Assembly (NCBI RefSeq): GCF_035916755.1
Contig: NZ_JAYWIX010000002.1
Location: 1-64,000, forward strand
DNA: 64,000 bases
Direction of reading: 5' to 3'
Source of the DNA: Rothia sp035916755
GTDB taxonomy: Bacteria > Actinomycetota > Actinomycetes > Actinomycetales > Micrococcaceae
Shown here: piece by piece, positions 36,303-45,184 of the stretch
Layout of the letters: each line of letters begins with the position of its first letter
Numbering within the stretch: the first letter of the stretch is position 1
The notes under the pieces: generated by a model
The model's input: the letters and a program-made list of their open reading frames with translations, nothing else
Database searches by the model: none
Told to the model about the DNA's origin: nothing
Made by a program: the position numbers and the translations under genes

Positions 36303-36702
36303 ATGGGTAAAGTCATCTTCCTCGACATCGACGGAACCGTCTGCAACTACGAGGGTGTCCCCCCCCCACCAGCGCCGTCGACGCGACTGGAAAGCAACAG
36401 CGGGCTCTGCGCCTCACCCGACTTCGAGACTGCCGCCGACACCGGTATCCGCACCCTCAATAACACCCAGCCCGTGCGCATTGAGGACACCCAGGACGCC
36501 GTACATCCACCTGCGCATCGCCGTCCCCAACACCATCTTCACCAACCTGCCCCTGGCATCCGTAGGGCTTACCGCCCGCCAGGCACAGGAGGAGGGGTGT
36601 ACCGTCCGCACCGCCACCACGGCAACCGAATTGCGGGACGGAATCTACACCCACCCCTCATCCGCCGAGGCGCTCAACGAGGTGCTTGCAAAGAATTCCT
36701 AA
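36303..36702 (+). pseudogene. Chimeric pseudogene: HAD phosphatase start joined to a flavoprotein reductase end
   Basis: The first 18 codons (MGKVIFLDIDGTVCNYEG) are the start of a HAD hydrolase of the Cof type. A run of nine Cs (36359-36367) follows, after which HAD-like sequence (SAVDAT) continues only in another frame. Further on, a third segment in the frame ending at 36702 reads VPNTIFTNLPLASVGLTARQAQEEG and THPSSAEALNEVLAK, which are two pieces of the dimerisation domain of pyridine-nucleotide disulfide reductases, with the part between deleted. No frame gives a whole protein. An ATG with GGAAGCACC upstream could still direct a short peptide. Confidence 0.7.
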
Positions 36703-36735
36703 CGCCCGGTTAGTGACGACTCGTCAATAAAACAG

Positions 36736-36779
36736 TTAAGGCTCACTGCTTGATTAGGTGAGCCTTAATTATTTAGAGT
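36736..36779 (+). promoter_or_regulatory. Promoter with iron-box-like element ahead of the catechol operon
   Basis: An 11-bp perfect inverted repeat (TTAAGGCTCAC at 36736-36746, GTGAGCCTTAA at 36758-36768) overlaps a possible promoter (TTGATT at 36750, TAGAGT at 36774). The 19 bases from 36754 match a DtxR box consensus, as I recall it, at 14 positions, mostly in the left half (TTAGGTGAGCCT). The hairpin could also terminate the upstream pseudogene, since AT-rich sequence follows. Confidence 0.5.
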
Positions 36780-36850
36780 TAGGTGTAACTGTGCACAGCG
36801 ATGACGCAGTGCCCCGCCCACAGACCCAACCCCGCAGAGGACACCCCACC

Positions 36851-37507
36851 GTGGCACTACCCAAGATCCACCCCTACACCTACACCGTCACCGACCACCC
36901 CAACAAGGTCAACTGGTCCCTAGACCCCAGCCGCGCCGCCCTGCTCGTCCACGACATGCAACACCACTTCGTCGACGTCTTCGACCGTGAGGACGACAGC
37001 GCCCAAATCAACGTCGCCATTCGTCACATCGCCGGTATGCTCCGCCACGCCCGCGAGAACAACGTGCCGGTCTACTTCACCGCCCAGCCCCCGCGCCAGG
37101 ACCCTGCAGACCGCCAGCTCCTCACCGACTTCTGGGGCCCCGGCCTGGCAGAAGACTCCGCCGCCCAAATTATCGCCGAGGTAGCCCCCGAGGACGGCGA
37201 TACCGTCCTAGACAAATGGCGCTACTCAGCTTTCGCCAAGAGCACCTTTGAGCAGGAGCTCAAGGACGCCGGGCGCGACCAGCTGGTCATCTGCGGCGTC
37301 TACGCTCACATCGGCTGCCTCACCACTGCAACCGATGCTTTCATGCGCGACATTCAGCCCTTCCTGGTGGCAGACTCACTGGCAGATTTCACCGCCGACG
37401 AGCACACCATGGCATGCGACTACGCCGCCCAGCGTTGCGCCCGCGTCGTAGATTCCGACTACATCGACCGCGCCTTCGCCATGGATGAGGCCCGCCGCGC
37501 AGCATGA
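36851..37507 (+). CDS. dhbB: Isochorismatase
   Basis: Hydrolyses isochorismate to 2,3-dihydro-2,3-dihydroxybenzoate and pyruvate in catechol siderophore synthesis. The 218-residue protein has the isochorismatase triad: Asp in LLVHDMQ, Lys in LDKWRYSAF and Cys in YAHIGCLTT. Unlike EntB or DhbB (about 285-310 residues) it ends after the hydrolase domain and lacks the aryl-carrier domain. The GTG at 36851 follows AGAGGA; a longer frame runs back through the promoter. It overlaps the next gene by 4 bp. Confidence 0.85.
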   Translation: MALPKIHPYTYTVTDHPNKVNWSLDPSRAALLVHDMQHHFVDVFDREDDSAQINVAIRHIAGMLRHARENNVPVYFTAQPPRQDPADRQLLTDFWGPGLAEDSAAQIIAEVAPEDGDTVLDKWRYSAFAKSTFEQELKDAGRDQLVICGVYAHIGCLTTATDAFMRDIQPFLVADSLADFTADEHTMACDYAAQRCARVVDSDYIDRAFAMDEARRAA

Positions 37508-38286
37508 GCCTCATTGTTGTAACCGGGGCAGGTGGAGGAATCGGTGCCGCCGTCTGTGCCCGCCTGCTGGAAGACGGCTACAGCGTGCTTGCCACCGACC
37601 TCGCCCCGGAACCCGCCCTTGCTAAGGCTCCGTCTCTTGCCACTGCATATGCCGAGGGCAGACTCAGCTACCTGCCCGTGGACGTCACCAGCGAGCAGTC
37701 CGTTGCGGCTCTGGGGGAGTACCTGCGCCAGCTGGGCAGGCCCCTTCAGGGGCTGGTGAACTGCGCAGGAATCGTCCACACCGCGCCCCTCCTGGAAACC
37801 AGCTACGCCGACTGGAAACGGGTGAATGCAGTGAACGCCGACGGCGTCTTCCTGGTGACTCGTGAGGTCACCCGGCTCATGCTTGAACAAGCAGACACCG
37901 ACCCCACCAACTCTCGTGGAATCGTCACCGTCAGCTCCAACGCCGCCACCACACCCCGCACAGAATTCGGTGCATATGGTGCTTCCAAGGCGGCCGCCCT
38001 CCAGGTTAGCCGCAGCTTCGGGCTCCAACTGGCTGCCCACGGCATCCGCGTCAATACCGTCTGCCCCGGCACCACCCGAACCCCCATGGTCACCGACCCC
38101 TGGGACGGGCAAGACCTCTCTGCCCAACCCATTGCCGGGAACCCCGCCAGCTACCGGCTCGGCATACCCCTGGGCAGAATCGCAGACCCCCAAGACATCG
38201 CCGAACCCATCGCCTTTCTCACCAGCCCCGCCGCCCGCCACATCACCCTGCAAAACCTCACCGTAGATGGCGGCGCAACCTTCTAA
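37504..38286 (+). CDS. dhbA: 2,3-dihydro-2,3-dihydroxybenzoate dehydrogenase
   Basis: A 260-residue short-chain dehydrogenase that oxidises the isochorismatase product to 2,3-dihydroxybenzoate using NAD+. It has TGAGGGIG (residues 7-14), NCAGI, the catalytic Ser in VSSNAA, YGASK with catalytic Tyr and Lys, and a final TVDGGAT. Assignment to this substrate rests on the operon with isochorismatase and isochorismate synthase, and on EntA-like length. Confidence 0.85.
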   Translation: MSLIVVTGAGGGIGAAVCARLLEDGYSVLATDLAPEPALAKAPSLATAYAEGRLSYLPVDVTSEQSVAALGEYLRQLGRPLQGLVNCAGIVHTAPLLETSYADWKRVNAVNADGVFLVTREVTRLMLEQADTDPTNSRGIVTVSSNAATTPRTEFGAYGASKAAALQVSRSFGLQLAAHGIRVNTVCPGTTRTPMVTDPWDGQDLSAQPIAGNPASYRLGIPLGRIADPQDIAEPIAFLTSPAARHITLQNLTVDGGATF

Positions 38287-38358
38287 CCATGCGTCCACCG
38301 CTCCCGTAGCGTAGCCTGGAATAGCCCCTTGCCCACACCCATGCTCAGAAAGACACCC

Positions 38359-39453
38359 ATGACCACCCCCAGCGCCCTGCCCTCACCCTTTATGCTCGCC
38401 CACGGCAACCGGGTGATGACGGCAACCGGCACCCTGGAACAGGTCACCGAAGAAACAGCCCTGGCGGTAGCCCGCGCCAAGGGCAGCGCCGTCATCGGAG
38501 CTATCCCCTTTGACCCCGCCCAGCCCGCCTACCTGGCGGTTCCCGACGCCCTGGCCAGCACCGAAGAAGCACCCGCCAGCGTCCACACCCAGCCGGCACC
38601 TGCCTACCTGGACGGGCTGGATAACCCCGGTTTCCGACAGGCAGTAGGCACCGCCATCGCCGCCATGAACCGGGGCGACTACGAAAAAGTGGTGCTAGCC
38701 CGCCTGCTCACCGCCAGCTATAGCACCCCCCTCAACCTGCCCGGGCTCTACTCCACCCTGCGCGTCCAACAACCCCGCGCCACCGTCTTTAGTCTCGCCC
38801 TGCCCGGTGGGGACTACCTCATGGGAGCCTCCCCGGAACTAGTCTTCAAAACCACCCCGGAGGGCTTCGCCACCGGTCCCCTCGCCGGGTCCGCCTCCCG
38901 CACCAAACCGGCAGGTAGCACCGAGGACGCCCAAATCGGTGAAGCCCTGCTGCGCTCGCCCAAGGACCGGGCAGAGCACGCCACCGTGGTAGACGATATT
39001 CGGGCCCGCCTGGAACCCATCACCACCGCGCTCAATGTCCCGGCAACCCCCAGCCTCAAAGCCACACCCCAGCTCTGGCACCTGGGAACAGATATCACCG
39101 GGCAGCTACAGGACGGGCTAACCTCCTTAGACGGTGCCCGCGCCATCCACCCCACTCCGGCTATCTGTGGCACCCCCACAGAACTCACCCGGCGGGTTAT
39201 TGACGAGCTAGAACCCTTTGAACGCGGCTACTTTGGCGGGCTAGTGGGCTACATGGACGCCGATGGCTACGGCGAGTGGTACCTGACCCTGCGCTGTGCA
39301 CAGGTGAATGAGAGCAGGGCGGTGCTCTTTGCCGGGGCAGGAATCGTTAAAAACTCCACCCCCGCCGGTGAACACGCAGAAACCGCCGCCAAGCTGGGCA
39401 CCTTCGCCCGGGCGCTGGGGCTGAACCTGGAACTAGGGGACGCTAAGGGCTAG
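38359..39453 (+). CDS. dhbC: Isochorismate synthase
   Basis: Converts chorismate to isochorismate, the first step of the catechol pathway. The 364-residue protein has the chorismate-binding domain: NRGDYEKVVLARLL, GASPELVF, AGSASRTK, HLGTDITGQL, and the Mg-site segment FERGYFGGLVGYMDADGYGEWYLTLRCA in parts. I favour the ATG at 38359, which follows AGAAAG; an ATG at 38341 and TTG at 38329 are in frame. It is the last gene of the operon and converges on the phosphopantetheinyl transferase. Confidence 0.87.
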   Translation: MTTPSALPSPFMLAHGNRVMTATGTLEQVTEETALAVARAKGSAVIGAIPFDPAQPAYLAVPDALASTEEAPASVHTQPAPAYLDGLDNPGFRQAVGTAIAAMNRGDYEKVVLARLLTASYSTPLNLPGLYSTLRVQQPRATVFSLALPGGDYLMGASPELVFKTTPEGFATGPLAGSASRTKPAGSTEDAQIGEALLRSPKDRAEHATVVDDIRARLEPITTALNVPATPSLKATPQLWHLGTDITGQLQDGLTSLDGARAIHPTPAICGTPTELTRRVIDELEPFERGYFGGLVGYMDADGYGEWYLTLRCAQVNESRAVLFAGAGIVKNSTPAGEHAETAAKLGTFARALGLNLELGDAKG

Positions 39454-39469
39454 GTACGCGGGGTAGGAA

Positions 39470-40267
39470 CTAGGTGCGCGGGTCAAGAACCTGGCGGACA
39501 GCCAAGGGGGTTGCAACCTCGTGCACCCGCACGTTGTGGGGCGCGTTGGTAGCTACCGCTAGCACAAACTCTCCACGAACCCGCCAACTGACCCAAAAAT
39601 CCTGTGGCTCTTCGCCCTCTAGGGCAAGGGTAGCACGGGTACTAAACCCGTCTGCCGCGTCAACGGTAGCGGGGAAATCAGCCACGGGAAGAGACACACG
39701 GTGGGGACCCGCTACCAGCCCGTGCCCCGTCGCCTTAAGCACCGCCTCCTTAGCGGTCCACAGCAGGTGCCGGGCAACCTGAGCCGGGGTCTGCGTCATG
39801 GTAGCGAGGGCGGTTTTCTCTGCCTCGCCCAGGGCTATGCGGTCAAAGCCAGAAAAATAGGACCCGCGAATCCGCTCAATATCCGCTCCCAGCTGCCCAC
39901 CGGATCGGGTCAGTGCGCCCGCCACCATACCGGTGGAACGGGACATGCTGAACTCAACTCCCTCTACCCTGGGCTTGCCGTGCTGGGCACCGGCGGCACA
40001 CACCCGGCAGGTGCGATCAACCGGAATTTCTGCCGCAGCCGTCGGGCGTACCCCCAGAGCGGACGCCAGCATACAGCGCATGAGGGTGTGCTGGGCGGCA
40101 AAATTCAGGGCGTCCTCGGGGTTCTTGAACTCCGCCGCCCTCATCTGCTCGCGGATGCCTACGTAGGCAAGCCAGCTTACCCCGTGACCGGTGCGAAGCG
40201 CCCGGGAGGGGAGCAGGAAGAGGTCAATGCTCTGCTGCTGGACGGTGGAGTTTGACATAAACCTCAT
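39470..40267 (-). CDS. 4'-phosphopantetheinyl transferase
   Basis: Transfers phosphopantetheine from CoA to carrier domains. The 265-residue Sfp/EntD-superfamily protein has LGADIE (Mg-binding acid residues) and WTAKEAVLKATGHGL (catalytic signature), plus an unusual pair of cysteines in TCRVCAAG. Its position next to the catechol genes suggests that it activates carrier proteins of a siderophore NRPS, which is not in this window. An ATG at 40256-40258 is an alternative start. Confidence 0.85.
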   Translation of the reverse strand: MRFMSNSTVQQQSIDLFLLPSRALRTGHGVSWLAYVGIREQMRAAEFKNPEDALNFAAQHTLMRCMLASALGVRPTAAAEIPVDRTCRVCAAGAQHGKPRVEGVEFSMSRSTGMVAGALTRSGGQLGADIERIRGSYFSGFDRIALGEAEKTALATMTQTPAQVARHLLWTAKEAVLKATGHGLVAGPHRVSLPVADFPATVDAADGFSTRATLALEGEEPQDFWVSWRVRGEFVLAVATNAPHNVRVHEVATPLAVRQVLDPRT

Positions 40268-40327
40268 TCTACAGCCGGGCGCCCCCGCAGTTCGCGGGTT
40301 GGTGGGTGCTGGGGCTAGGCTGGTGGC

Positions 40328-40897
40328 ATGGCAACCTTCCTCATTGAGACCCCGGTACCGGAGCTCCCAGCCCTAGAGTTTGTTCGTGTTCACCCGGCTG
40401 ACCCTCGCGCTACCTTCCTGCTGGCTGATTTGCAGGCAGAGTATGACCGCCTTTATCCTTCCCAGGCAGAGGCAGCTAAGGCAGATAAGGAAATCAATGC
40501 TTACCCCGCTGAGGTTTTTACGCCCGAACAGGGGGGTGATTTTGTGCTGCTACTGAGCAAGGGCGAAGCGGTGGCGGGAGGTGCCATGATGCGCACCGGC
40601 GACCGCCTGGCACCGCGGGGAGCCGTAGAGTTCAAACGTATCTGGACCCACCCCAACTACCGGGGCAGGGGGCTCTCCAAGTACCTGCTGCGGGAACTAG
40701 AACTGAGGGCGGCAGCCGCCGGCTACCGGCACATCTACCTGACCACCGGCCCCGCTCAGCCCACCGCCGTCAAACTCTATGAGGGGTACGGCTACAAGAC
40801 GGTAGATCTGGGTGCAGACACTGGCACCTACCACGCCTTCACCAAGCCCCTGGATGAACACCGCACCGTGCTAGAACAGAGAGAAGGACGCCACTAA
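40328..40897 (+). CDS. GNAT-family N-acetyltransferase
   Basis: A 189-residue protein with the acetyl-CoA loop in WTHPNYRGRGLSKYLLRELE (about residues 116-135) and a final YEGYGYKTVD segment typical of GNAT enzymes. Its substrate is unknown. The stop codon is immediately followed by the RNase HI start, so the two are co-translated. Confidence 0.85.
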   Translation: MATFLIETPVPELPALEFVRVHPADPRATFLLADLQAEYDRLYPSQAEAAKADKEINAYPAEVFTPEQGGDFVLLLSKGEAVAGGAMMRTGDRLAPRGAVEFKRIWTHPNYRGRGLSKYLLRELELRAAAAGYRHIYLTTGPAQPTAVKLYEGYGYKTVDLGADTGTYHAFTKPLDEHRTVLEQREGRH

Positions 40898-41845
40898 ATG
40901 ACGCTCAATATCACCGCCGCCGCTGACGGCTCCGCCCTGGGCAACCCCGGCCCGGCAGGCTGGGCGTGGTACATCGACGATGCCAACTGGGCTGCCGGGG
41001 GCTGGGACCACGGCACCAACAACATGGGCGAACTCAAAGCTGTGCTTGACCTCTTTGAAGCAACAGCCCACCTGGGCGATACCCACCTGACCGTGATTTG
41101 CGATAGCCAGTACGTCATCAACTCCGTGACCAAATGGATGCCCGGCTGGAAGAAGAAGGGCTGGAAGAAAGCAGACGGCAAGCCCGTGCTCAATGTTGAC
41201 CTGATGAAGGCTCTGGATGCTGCTCTGGCGGGGCGTTCCTACGCCTTTGAGTGGGTTAAGGGGCACACCGGTCACCCCCTTAACGAGCAGGCTGATAGTC
41301 ATGCCAATGCTGCCGCCAAAGCCCACCAGCAGGGGGCAGAACCGGATGCCGGGCCTGGCTATACCGGGCAGGACGTACCCGCGAAAGGCACAGAACCGGC
41401 GGCAGCTGCCAGCACCGGGGCGGGGACTGGCACCACCCCAGCTAACCCTACCCCGGCTCCCCAAAGCTCTGCTGACTCTCAGCCAGCTAGGCCTACCGGT
41501 GCTGACGCCCTTGCCCAGGTACGTGCTCGGGAGGAGCAGTTGGCGAAGGCGTCCGTCTATCGCTCCCAAAAGTTGGTATCTGGACTGCTGGCACCTGACT
41601 TTAGCTGGGTGGTACCCGCCGGAAATCTCGTGGACCGCGCCACGGTTCTAGAGCACCGTGAACGTGCCTTTGCCCTGGCAGCTGAACCCGTCTACCTGGC
41701 AGAGTTGGAACCTATCCCCGGTACGGTGCTCCTGGTGAGTGCGGTGTGTACTGCTCGGGGCGAGGTGACGCGCTCCAGCACCTGGTCCTTTACCTCAGGC
41801 TCCTGGCGGCTGACCTACCGGCAGGACACGGCAAGAACCCGGTAG
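40898..41845 (+). CDS. rnhA: Ribonuclease HI with an added C-terminal domain
   Basis: Degrades RNA in RNA-DNA hybrids. Residues 1-150 form RNase HI with the acid set: Asp in AAADGSALGNPG, Glu in NNMGELKA, Asp in ICDSQYV and Asp in NEQADSHAN, and the His loop KGHTGHP. A Pro/Ala-rich linker (about 150-205) joins a roughly 105-residue domain (YRSQKLVSGLLAPDF to the end) that looks like an NTF2/DUF4440 fold. Typical RNase HI is about 155 residues, so this is a real fusion. Confidence 0.85.
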   Translation: MTLNITAAADGSALGNPGPAGWAWYIDDANWAAGGWDHGTNNMGELKAVLDLFEATAHLGDTHLTVICDSQYVINSVTKWMPGWKKKGWKKADGKPVLNVDLMKALDAALAGRSYAFEWVKGHTGHPLNEQADSHANAAAKAHQQGAEPDAGPGYTGQDVPAKGTEPAAAASTGAGTGTTPANPTPAPQSSADSQPARPTGADALAQVRAREEQLAKASVYRSQKLVSGLLAPDFSWVVPAGNLVDRATVLEHRERAFALAAEPVYLAELEPIPGTVLLVSAVCTARGEVTRSSTWSFTSGSWRLTYRQDTARTR

Positions 41846-41900
41846 GGCAGGGACTCACACCAGGACCCCGCACCCACCGGGCTGAACTTACTAGGCTGGG

Positions 41901-42191
41901 CTAGCCCACGAACATGGCGGCGTTCGCCATTTCGGTATCGGAGTAGTTAATACCGGCGCGGGAGAGCGCCTCGTTAATCTGGGCGATAGACTCTTCAACC
42001 TGGCGCTGGGTAGCCCGCCAATGGGCGAGCACGCCCTGGAAATTAGCGGACGCCGAGCCCGTCCACGACCCCTGAAGGTCCTGGAGTGAGGCGGTGAGGG
42101 CATTGACCTCGGAAACGATGGTCTCTACCTGGGCGCGGGCTTGGGCTGATTTGCTGGCAATGAGGTCTGCATCGACATTGAACTGGGCCAT
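41901..42191 (-). CDS. WXG100-family protein, EsxA-like
   Basis: A 96-residue helical hairpin protein with the central WTG motif (WTGSASANF, about residues 43-51), the hallmark of substrates of type VII (ESX) secretion. No ESX ATPase, membrane component or toxin is adjacent, so it must use a secretion locus elsewhere. It is flanked by the RNase HI gene and the two-component system. Confidence 0.88.
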   Translation of the reverse strand: MAQFNVDADLIASKSAQARAQVETIVSEVNALTASLQDLQGSWTGSASANFQGVLAHWRATQRQVEESIAQINEALSRAGINYSDTEMANAAMFVG

Positions 42192-42310
42192 GGGGCTCTC
42201 CTTTGAACAGTGGTATGTAAGGGGTACCAGGTACCGCTAGGGTGAGCTACCTGATGCCTTTGAGCCTACGGGGGAGCTAGTTCTGGCCGGAAGCAAAAGA
42301 GTGCCTGTGG

Positions 42311-42349
42311 AAAACCCCGCTCCGGTAGTCGAGCTGCCAGGGCGGGGTT
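42311..42349 (-). terminator. Terminator of the two-component operon
   Basis: Reading leftward, AACCCCGC (42349-42342) pairs with GCGGGGTT and is followed by a TTTT run (42314-42311). The rest of the 312-bp gap 42192-42503 shows no gene. Confidence 0.65.
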
Positions 42350-42503
42350 CTGCACACTTCTAGAAGAAAGTATGGTGCAGTGATGACGTCTCTATGACGG
42401 CTTCTAGCGGCTATCCACAGGGCCTCTGCACCAGGGACGTAGCAGGCTGCTGAAGACAGGAAGGCCCCGACCAAACTTCTAGAGCGCCAGGACAAGGCCT
42501 GGT

Positions 42504-43991
42504 CTAGGCCTGCTCACCTGCTGCAAGCGGAATAGGGCCGGCGTGGTCACTGTACTGGGGAATGCGAATAGTGAAGGTAGCTCCGCCGCCTTCTGTTTCT
42601 TCAACCCGCACCGTGCCGTCATGCTGGCCTACAATCGCAGCCACGATTGCTAGACCCAGGCCGGTTCCACCCGTCTCACGGGTACGTGAGGTATCGGCCC
42701 GGTAGAAGCGCTCAAAGACGCGCTCGGCGTCCTCACCATGAATACCCGGGCCGTGATCGCGCACCTGGAGCACGGACGTCCAGGTGCCATCAACGCCCGG
42801 TACCGACCCGACCGCAATTTCAATCGGGGAGCCCGCCGGGGTGTAGCGCAGGGCGTTGGTCATCAGGTTGGCTATGACCTGGCGCAGTCTTTGCTCATCG
42901 CCCCAGACCAGGGACGTGAGGGCTTCTGCGCCCTCTAGCCCCACCACCTCGATGGTGCGGTCGGGGGCCGAGGCGAAGGCGTCATTAGCGGCGTCTGTAG
43001 CCAGCTTCAGCAGATCTACTCGGGCGTTCTCGGCAACCCGGCGCTCGTCGAGACGAGCCAGGGTCAAGAGGTCTTCTACCAGCTGGCCCATACGCTTAGA
43101 CTCTGACTCAATGCGGTCCATAGCCATTGCCACGGCTTCATCGTTGGGCAGACCGCCCATACGGTAGAGCTCAGAATACCCCCGAATCGACACCAGCGGG
43201 GTGCGAAGTTCGTGCGAAGCATCGCCCACGAAACGCCTCATCTTCACCTCTGACCTCTTTTGGGCGTCAAAGGCCTCTTCAATGTGAGAGAGCATGGTGT
43301 TCAAAGAGGTGGTGAGGTGGCCAATCTCGTTATAGGGGCTGTAGTTCACAATACGCTGGGAGAGGTCGCCCGCGGCAATCTGGGCTGCGGTCTGTTCCAC
43401 GCGGGCGAGGGGCTCAAAGGCTCGGGTGACGATTACCCAGGTCAGCGCGATGGAGGCAAGAAGGGTAGCTACACCAAAGAGCATGGTGAGGCCCCCTACG
43501 ATAGCTACCGTCTGGTTGATCTGGGTCAGAGGGGCGGCGATCACTAGGGTCTGGTTGGTGTCCTCAACCGGGAAGGCGATTAGCCGCCATTCGGTGTGGC
43601 CGCTGGCTGAATGCACCGTCAGCGCTGCCTTGTTGTAGCGCTTGACGTTATCAGCGGTCAGGCCAGAGATGACGGGGGAGGATGACTCATCGGCCAGCGT
43701 TGCTACCGGCCGCACGATATTCCCGTCGCTATCTAGCAAATATGCTTCATAGGGAATAAAAGTTCCCTGGGTCTGTGACAGCTGCTGGTCAGCATAAACA
43801 GCTGTGACCAGGTAGCTGTAGCTGGCAGTAATCTCGTCATCGAGTTGATCCATCATCTTACCTCGAATCGCTGAAATAGCGACCAGAGACATCACAGAGA
43901 TAGCCAGGGCCAGCAGCATAGATGTTAAAAGCACGAGCTGGGTTCGCAAGGACAGCGAACCCAGCCGGTGCACAGAGAGACGAGAGCGCAA
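42504..43991 (-). CDS. Two-component sensor histidine kinase
   Basis: A 495-residue membrane kinase. Two helices (about residues 18-42 and 165-190) enclose an extracellular sensor domain; a HAMP domain follows (about 190-245), then the His-containing H-box FVGDASHELRTPLVSIRGYSE, N-box NLMTNALRYTP, and G-boxes DHGPGI and GGTGLGLAI. It resembles TcrY/TrcS/MprB-type actinobacterial kinases. It starts 12 bp after its response regulator. The signal is unknown. Confidence 0.9.
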   Translation of the reverse strand: MRSRLSVHRLGSLSLRTQLVLLTSMLLALAISVMSLVAISAIRGKMMDQLDDEITASYSYLVTAVYADQQLSQTQGTFIPYEAYLLDSDGNIVRPVATLADESSSPVISGLTADNVKRYNKAALTVHSASGHTEWRLIAFPVEDTNQTLVIAAPLTQINQTVAIVGGLTMLFGVATLLASIALTWVIVTRAFEPLARVEQTAAQIAAGDLSQRIVNYSPYNEIGHLTTSLNTMLSHIEEAFDAQKRSEVKMRRFVGDASHELRTPLVSIRGYSELYRMGGLPNDEAVAMAMDRIESESKRMGQLVEDLLTLARLDERRVAENARVDLLKLATDAANDAFASAPDRTIEVVGLEGAEALTSLVWGDEQRLRQVIANLMTNALRYTPAGSPIEIAVGSVPGVDGTWTSVLQVRDHGPGIHGEDAERVFERFYRADTSRTRETGGTGLGLAIVAAIVGQHDGTVRVEETEGGGATFTIRIPQYSDHAGPIPLAAGEQA

Positions 43992-44003
43992 ACTCGTAAC
44001 CCC

Positions 44004-44714
44004 TTAGTTTTTGTTAGCGGTACGAAGCAGGTAGCCGACGCCGCGCTTGGTATGAATCAGCGGGGGTAGGTTCTGGTCGTTATCAATCTTGCGGCGCAGG
44101 TAGGAGATGTAGGACTCCACAATGGAGGCATCGCCGTTGAAGTCGTATTCCCATACGTGATCCAGTATCTGGGCCTTAGAGAGCACACGGTTGGGGTTAA
44201 GCATCAGGTAGCGCAGGAGCTTGAACTCGGTGGGAGAAAGATCGATTTCGCGATCGCCACGGAAGACCTCGTGGGCATCGTCGTCCAGCACCAGATCATC
44301 TACGCGCAGGCGGGAATCTTCTTCGATGTGGGGCTGGGTGCGGCGCAGGACGGCGCGGATGCGGGCCACAACCTCGTCCAGACTGAAGGGCTTGGTGACG
44401 TAGTCGTCGCCGCCTACGGTGAGGCCAGTAACCTTGTCTTCGGTGTCGTCCTTAGCGGTGAGGAAGAGGACGGGGAAGAGGCGGCCGGAGCTACGCAGTT
44501 TACGGGTGACGGTGAAGCCGTCCATATCGGGCAGCATGACATCGAGTACGGCCAAATCGGGCGACTCAGTCTCAGCCTTCTCAAGGGCCTCCCGGCCGTT
44601 GGCTGCGGTGACAACCTCAAAGCCCGCAAACCGCAGGGAGGTTGCGAGGAGCTCTAGAATGTTGGGTTCGTCGTCGACGACCAGCAGTTTTGCTTCAGGT
44701 TCTTTGGTATTCAC
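44004..44714 (-). CDS. OmpR-family response regulator
   Basis: A 236-residue regulator. The receiver domain (about residues 8-120) has the acidic pocket VVDDE and phospho-Asp in LAVLDVMLPDMDG, Thr in FLTAKDD and Lys in YVTKPF; the winged helix (about 140-232) contains LSPTEFKLLRYLMLNPNRVLSKAQIL. Partner of the downstream kinase. The phosphorylation site and all switch residues are intact. Confidence 0.93.
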   Translation of the reverse strand: MNTKEPEAKLLVVDDEPNILELLATSLRFAGFEVVTAANGREALEKAETESPDLAVLDVMLPDMDGFTVTRKLRSSGRLFPVLFLTAKDDTEDKVTGLTVGGDDYVTKPFSLDEVVARIRAVLRRTQPHIEEDSRLRVDDLVLDDDAHEVFRGDREIDLSPTEFKLLRYLMLNPNRVLSKAQILDHVWEYDFNGDASIVESYISYLRRKIDNDQNLPPLIHTKRGVGYLLRTANKN

Positions 44715-44832
44715 GCTTTTAATTGTGCGCTTACTACCTGTGCACTAGCTGTGTGCAGCTGTATGTTCTGCTGAGTTTGCTTTAGTCATGCTGGGAAAAG
44801 GCAGTAAATACGCCGTCAGCTAAAGGGCGGTT

Positions 44833-45078
44833 TTAGCTAGCCCGGCGACGGAGCAGAGTGAGAAATAGGGCGCCTAACAAGGCCAAAAAAGCTAGCGGTA
44901 GAGTCAGCAGCGGTGTAATGCTCAAGACCTCGGGAGCGGCTCCGGTAGCCCACTTGAGCAGGAGCATGGTGACGCCGCAGATGGTTCCCACCAGCATGAG
45001 GACGCCGGCGGCAAGCCCCAGCACCCGGATAGCTCCGCCGTAGGGCAGCTCTGGAATTTCGGTTCGTTCAGAAGACAT
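44833..45078 (-). CDS. Small two-helix membrane protein
   Basis: An 81-residue protein with two membrane helices (about residues 17-42 and 53-74) and a final RRR. Not recognised. It is divergent from the DUF3027 gene and co-directional with the regulator gene 118 bp away. Confidence 0.6.
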   Translation of the reverse strand: MSSERTEIPELPYGGAIRVLGLAAGVLMLVGTICGVTMLLLKWATGAAPEVLSITPLLTLPLAFLALLGALFLTLLRRRAS

Positions 45079-45184
45079 ACCTCTACGCTATCAGGGCCAG
45101 CTATACCTACCTAAAGAAGCAACGGTATTACGCCGCGAGGAGGAGCGGTGATCACACCTCCCACCGGCCTGCTTTAATAGGAGT

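Noticed and set aside
36758..36850. Longer N-terminus of the isochorismatase
   Set aside because: It starts inside the inverted repeat and promoter; the GTG at 36851 has a ribosome site and fits the family start.
37459..38298. 279-residue minus-strand frame opposite dhbA
   Set aside because: Gly-rich low-information translation antisense to a clear dehydrogenase.
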